Part shown: positions 21,801 to 23,193 of the stretch, one piece after another
How positions within the stretch are numbered: position 1 is the stretch's first letter
How the letters are laid out: every line of letters starts with the position of its first letter
Assembly: GCA_022578965.1 (NCBI GenBank)
Contig: MU400917.1
Coordinates: forward strand, 1-23,193
Direction: 5' to 3'
Source of the DNA: Xylaria sp. FL1777
Lineage: Eukaryota; Ascomycota; Sordariomycetes; Xylariales; Xylariaceae
Length of the DNA: 23,193 nt
Translations under genes and position numbers: made by a program
Notes under the pieces: generated by a model
Told to the model about the DNA's origin: nothing
What the model saw: only the letters and a program-made list of their open reading frames with translations
Database searches by the model: none

Positions 21801-23193
21801 TAAAAAATATATAAAAGTTAAACAAAATAATATAAAATAAAGTTTATACTGCAAAAAAGCAAATTAATATACTTTTTTAGCAATAAAATAGCACTTATAT
21901 AAATAATATACTTTTTTAATATAATAATATACTTAAAAAATAACGTAAAATTTTTAAAAATATAGTTTAATAAAAACATAAAATAAAAAAAACATTTAGT
22001 AAAGCTTAAAAAAAAACTAAGCATTTAGTTATATATAATAATTAAGTTATAAAACTTTATATAAAGTAATAATATAGCAAAAATAAAGCAAATATATATT
22101 ATAATAATATAAAGTATTTTAATTTATAATATAATAACTTAATATAAAAATTTTAAAGAAAATAAAGCAAAAAGTATTGCTAATTTATTAGTAATAACTT
22201 AAAACAAATATTTTAAATATAGAGCTAAAGCTTTTAAAACAACTAAAATAAAGCACTTAAAAATTAAAATAAGGATTTTTTTTATTAACTTATATTTTAG
22301 TAGTAAAACAATAGCTTATAAACATTATATAAAAAGTTTAGCAGCTAAAAAATTAATTTAAAAAGCAATAAAAAAAATTAAAACTTTTATTTAAAATATA
22401 AAAGCTTAAAAAGCTAAAAATTAAATAAAAAGCAAGCTTATAAGCAATAATAAAAGCATAACTAAAAAAAATCTAATGCTAACTTTAAACTTTTAGCAAA
22501 AAAAGTAGTTAAAAAAAAAAAACTTAAAATTATACTAAAAAAAAAATAAATAAACAAATAAAGCTAAACTAAAACAAGCAGTAGTTATTTAATAATAACT
22601 AAATAAAAGCTTAATAAAAACAAAGCTTTTAAAAAATATAATAAATTATTAAAGCATAAAATAGTTATAATAATATAAATATATACTAAAAAAATAAAGC
22701 TAAAAGCGTTTTTATATAAAAAAAAGGTTTTAAGCTTTTTTATGCTTTTTTATAAATGTGCAAAAAAAGAAAAAACTTTTTAGCATATAGTTTTATGTTA
22801 TAATTTACTAAAAAACAAAAAAAAATAGCTATAAAAAAGCTTTATAGCTAAATTATTATAAATTAATAAAAACTTATAACTAGTTATAAAAAAGCTTAAA
22901 GCTACAAGTAATATTATAAAGTAGCTATTTATTATTAATAAAATAGTAATATATAATAAAGCAATTAAAATAAAAAGAAATAAAAAAAAAAAAAAAAAGA
23001 CAAAAAATAAGAAAAAAACTAGCAAAAAAAATAAAAGCGCTTTTTTAAAAGTTTTAAAAAACAAAAAAAAAGCTTTTATATGCTTTTTAAAAAAGCAAAA
23101 AGTTTAAAAGCTTTAAAAAAAGTTTTTTTGCTTTTTAATTATTATTTTCTGTTTAGCAAGCTAGTTAATAAAAACTAGTTATTATAAAGTAAA

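Larger units (their letters stand above)
18369..23193 (+). mobile_element. LINE B3: plus-sense copy with intact 5' end, cut by the window edge
   Basis: This is the reverse complement of B1 from about 6084 down to 1067. The 5' end (AAACCTTTTTTGAATTTTTT) coincides with the B1 5' end to within a few bases, which supports a full-length 5' terminus. It was inserted into A2, whose flank here is TAGTTATGTTTTAA. The last base of the window corresponds to B1 position 1067, so roughly 130 bp of 3' end, the (TTA)n tail and the second target-site duplication lie outside. It carries an internal deletion of about 185-190 bp in the reverse transcriptase at about 21412-21422, compared with B1 and B2. Confidence 0.85.

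Noticed and set aside
1..23193. Mitochondrial, Plasmodium-like or endosymbiont origin because of the extreme A+T.
   Set aside because: No tRNA, rRNA or intact gene is present. Multi-kilobase repeats differ by transitions only, and LINE relics with target duplications point to RIP-mutated fungal nuclear DNA.

Overview
The window looks like an AT-rich, gene-free block of a filamentous ascomycete genome made of transposon relics destroyed by repeat-induced point mutation (RIP). By eye it is overwhelmingly A+T. I find no intact protein-coding gene, tRNA, rRNA or CRISPR. Copies of the same repeat differ almost only by C/T and G/A transitions, and every reading frame with recognisable protein content is riddled with TAA and TAG. 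The fungal assignment and the word RIP are inference from this pattern.

The layout was worked out by aligning the window against itself. Four repeat families, called A to D here, make up nearly everything. Family B is a non-LTR retrotransposon (LINE, Tad1-like by its reverse transcriptase fragments) of about 5.15 kb, present three times. B1 (about 939-6086, minus sense) is near full length. B2 (14961-17633, minus sense) is 5'-truncated. B3 (about 18369 to the window end, plus sense) has an intact 5' end and a 3' end outside the window. Family C is an unidentified repeat of at least 3.4 kb, present as an inverted pair: C1 (1-926 plus 6087-about 8567) and C2 (about 10269-13678). Family A is an unidentified repeat, also an inverted pair: A1 (about 8960-10268) and A2 (about 14574-14960 plus 17634-18368). 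Two segments without a second copy, D (8568-about 8960) and D' (13679-about 14573), lie between them and hold patches of more normal base composition.

The nesting can be read directly. B1 sits inside C1 with a 12-bp target-site duplication, and C2 preserves the unoccupied site. B2 sits inside A2 with a 13-bp duplication, and A1 preserves the unoccupied site. B3 begins inside A2. B is therefore younger than A and C at these sites. B1 and B2 carry a short (TTA)n tail at the 3' end next to a conserved stem-loop, as expected for target-primed reverse transcription.

Nothing here is likely to be expressed as protein. The interest lies in the readable insertion history, the mutational fingerprint (surviving C is mostly in GpC steps), a 130-bp foldback element, the inverted C-A-C arrangement with shared junction bases, and two families (A, C) that I could not identify.
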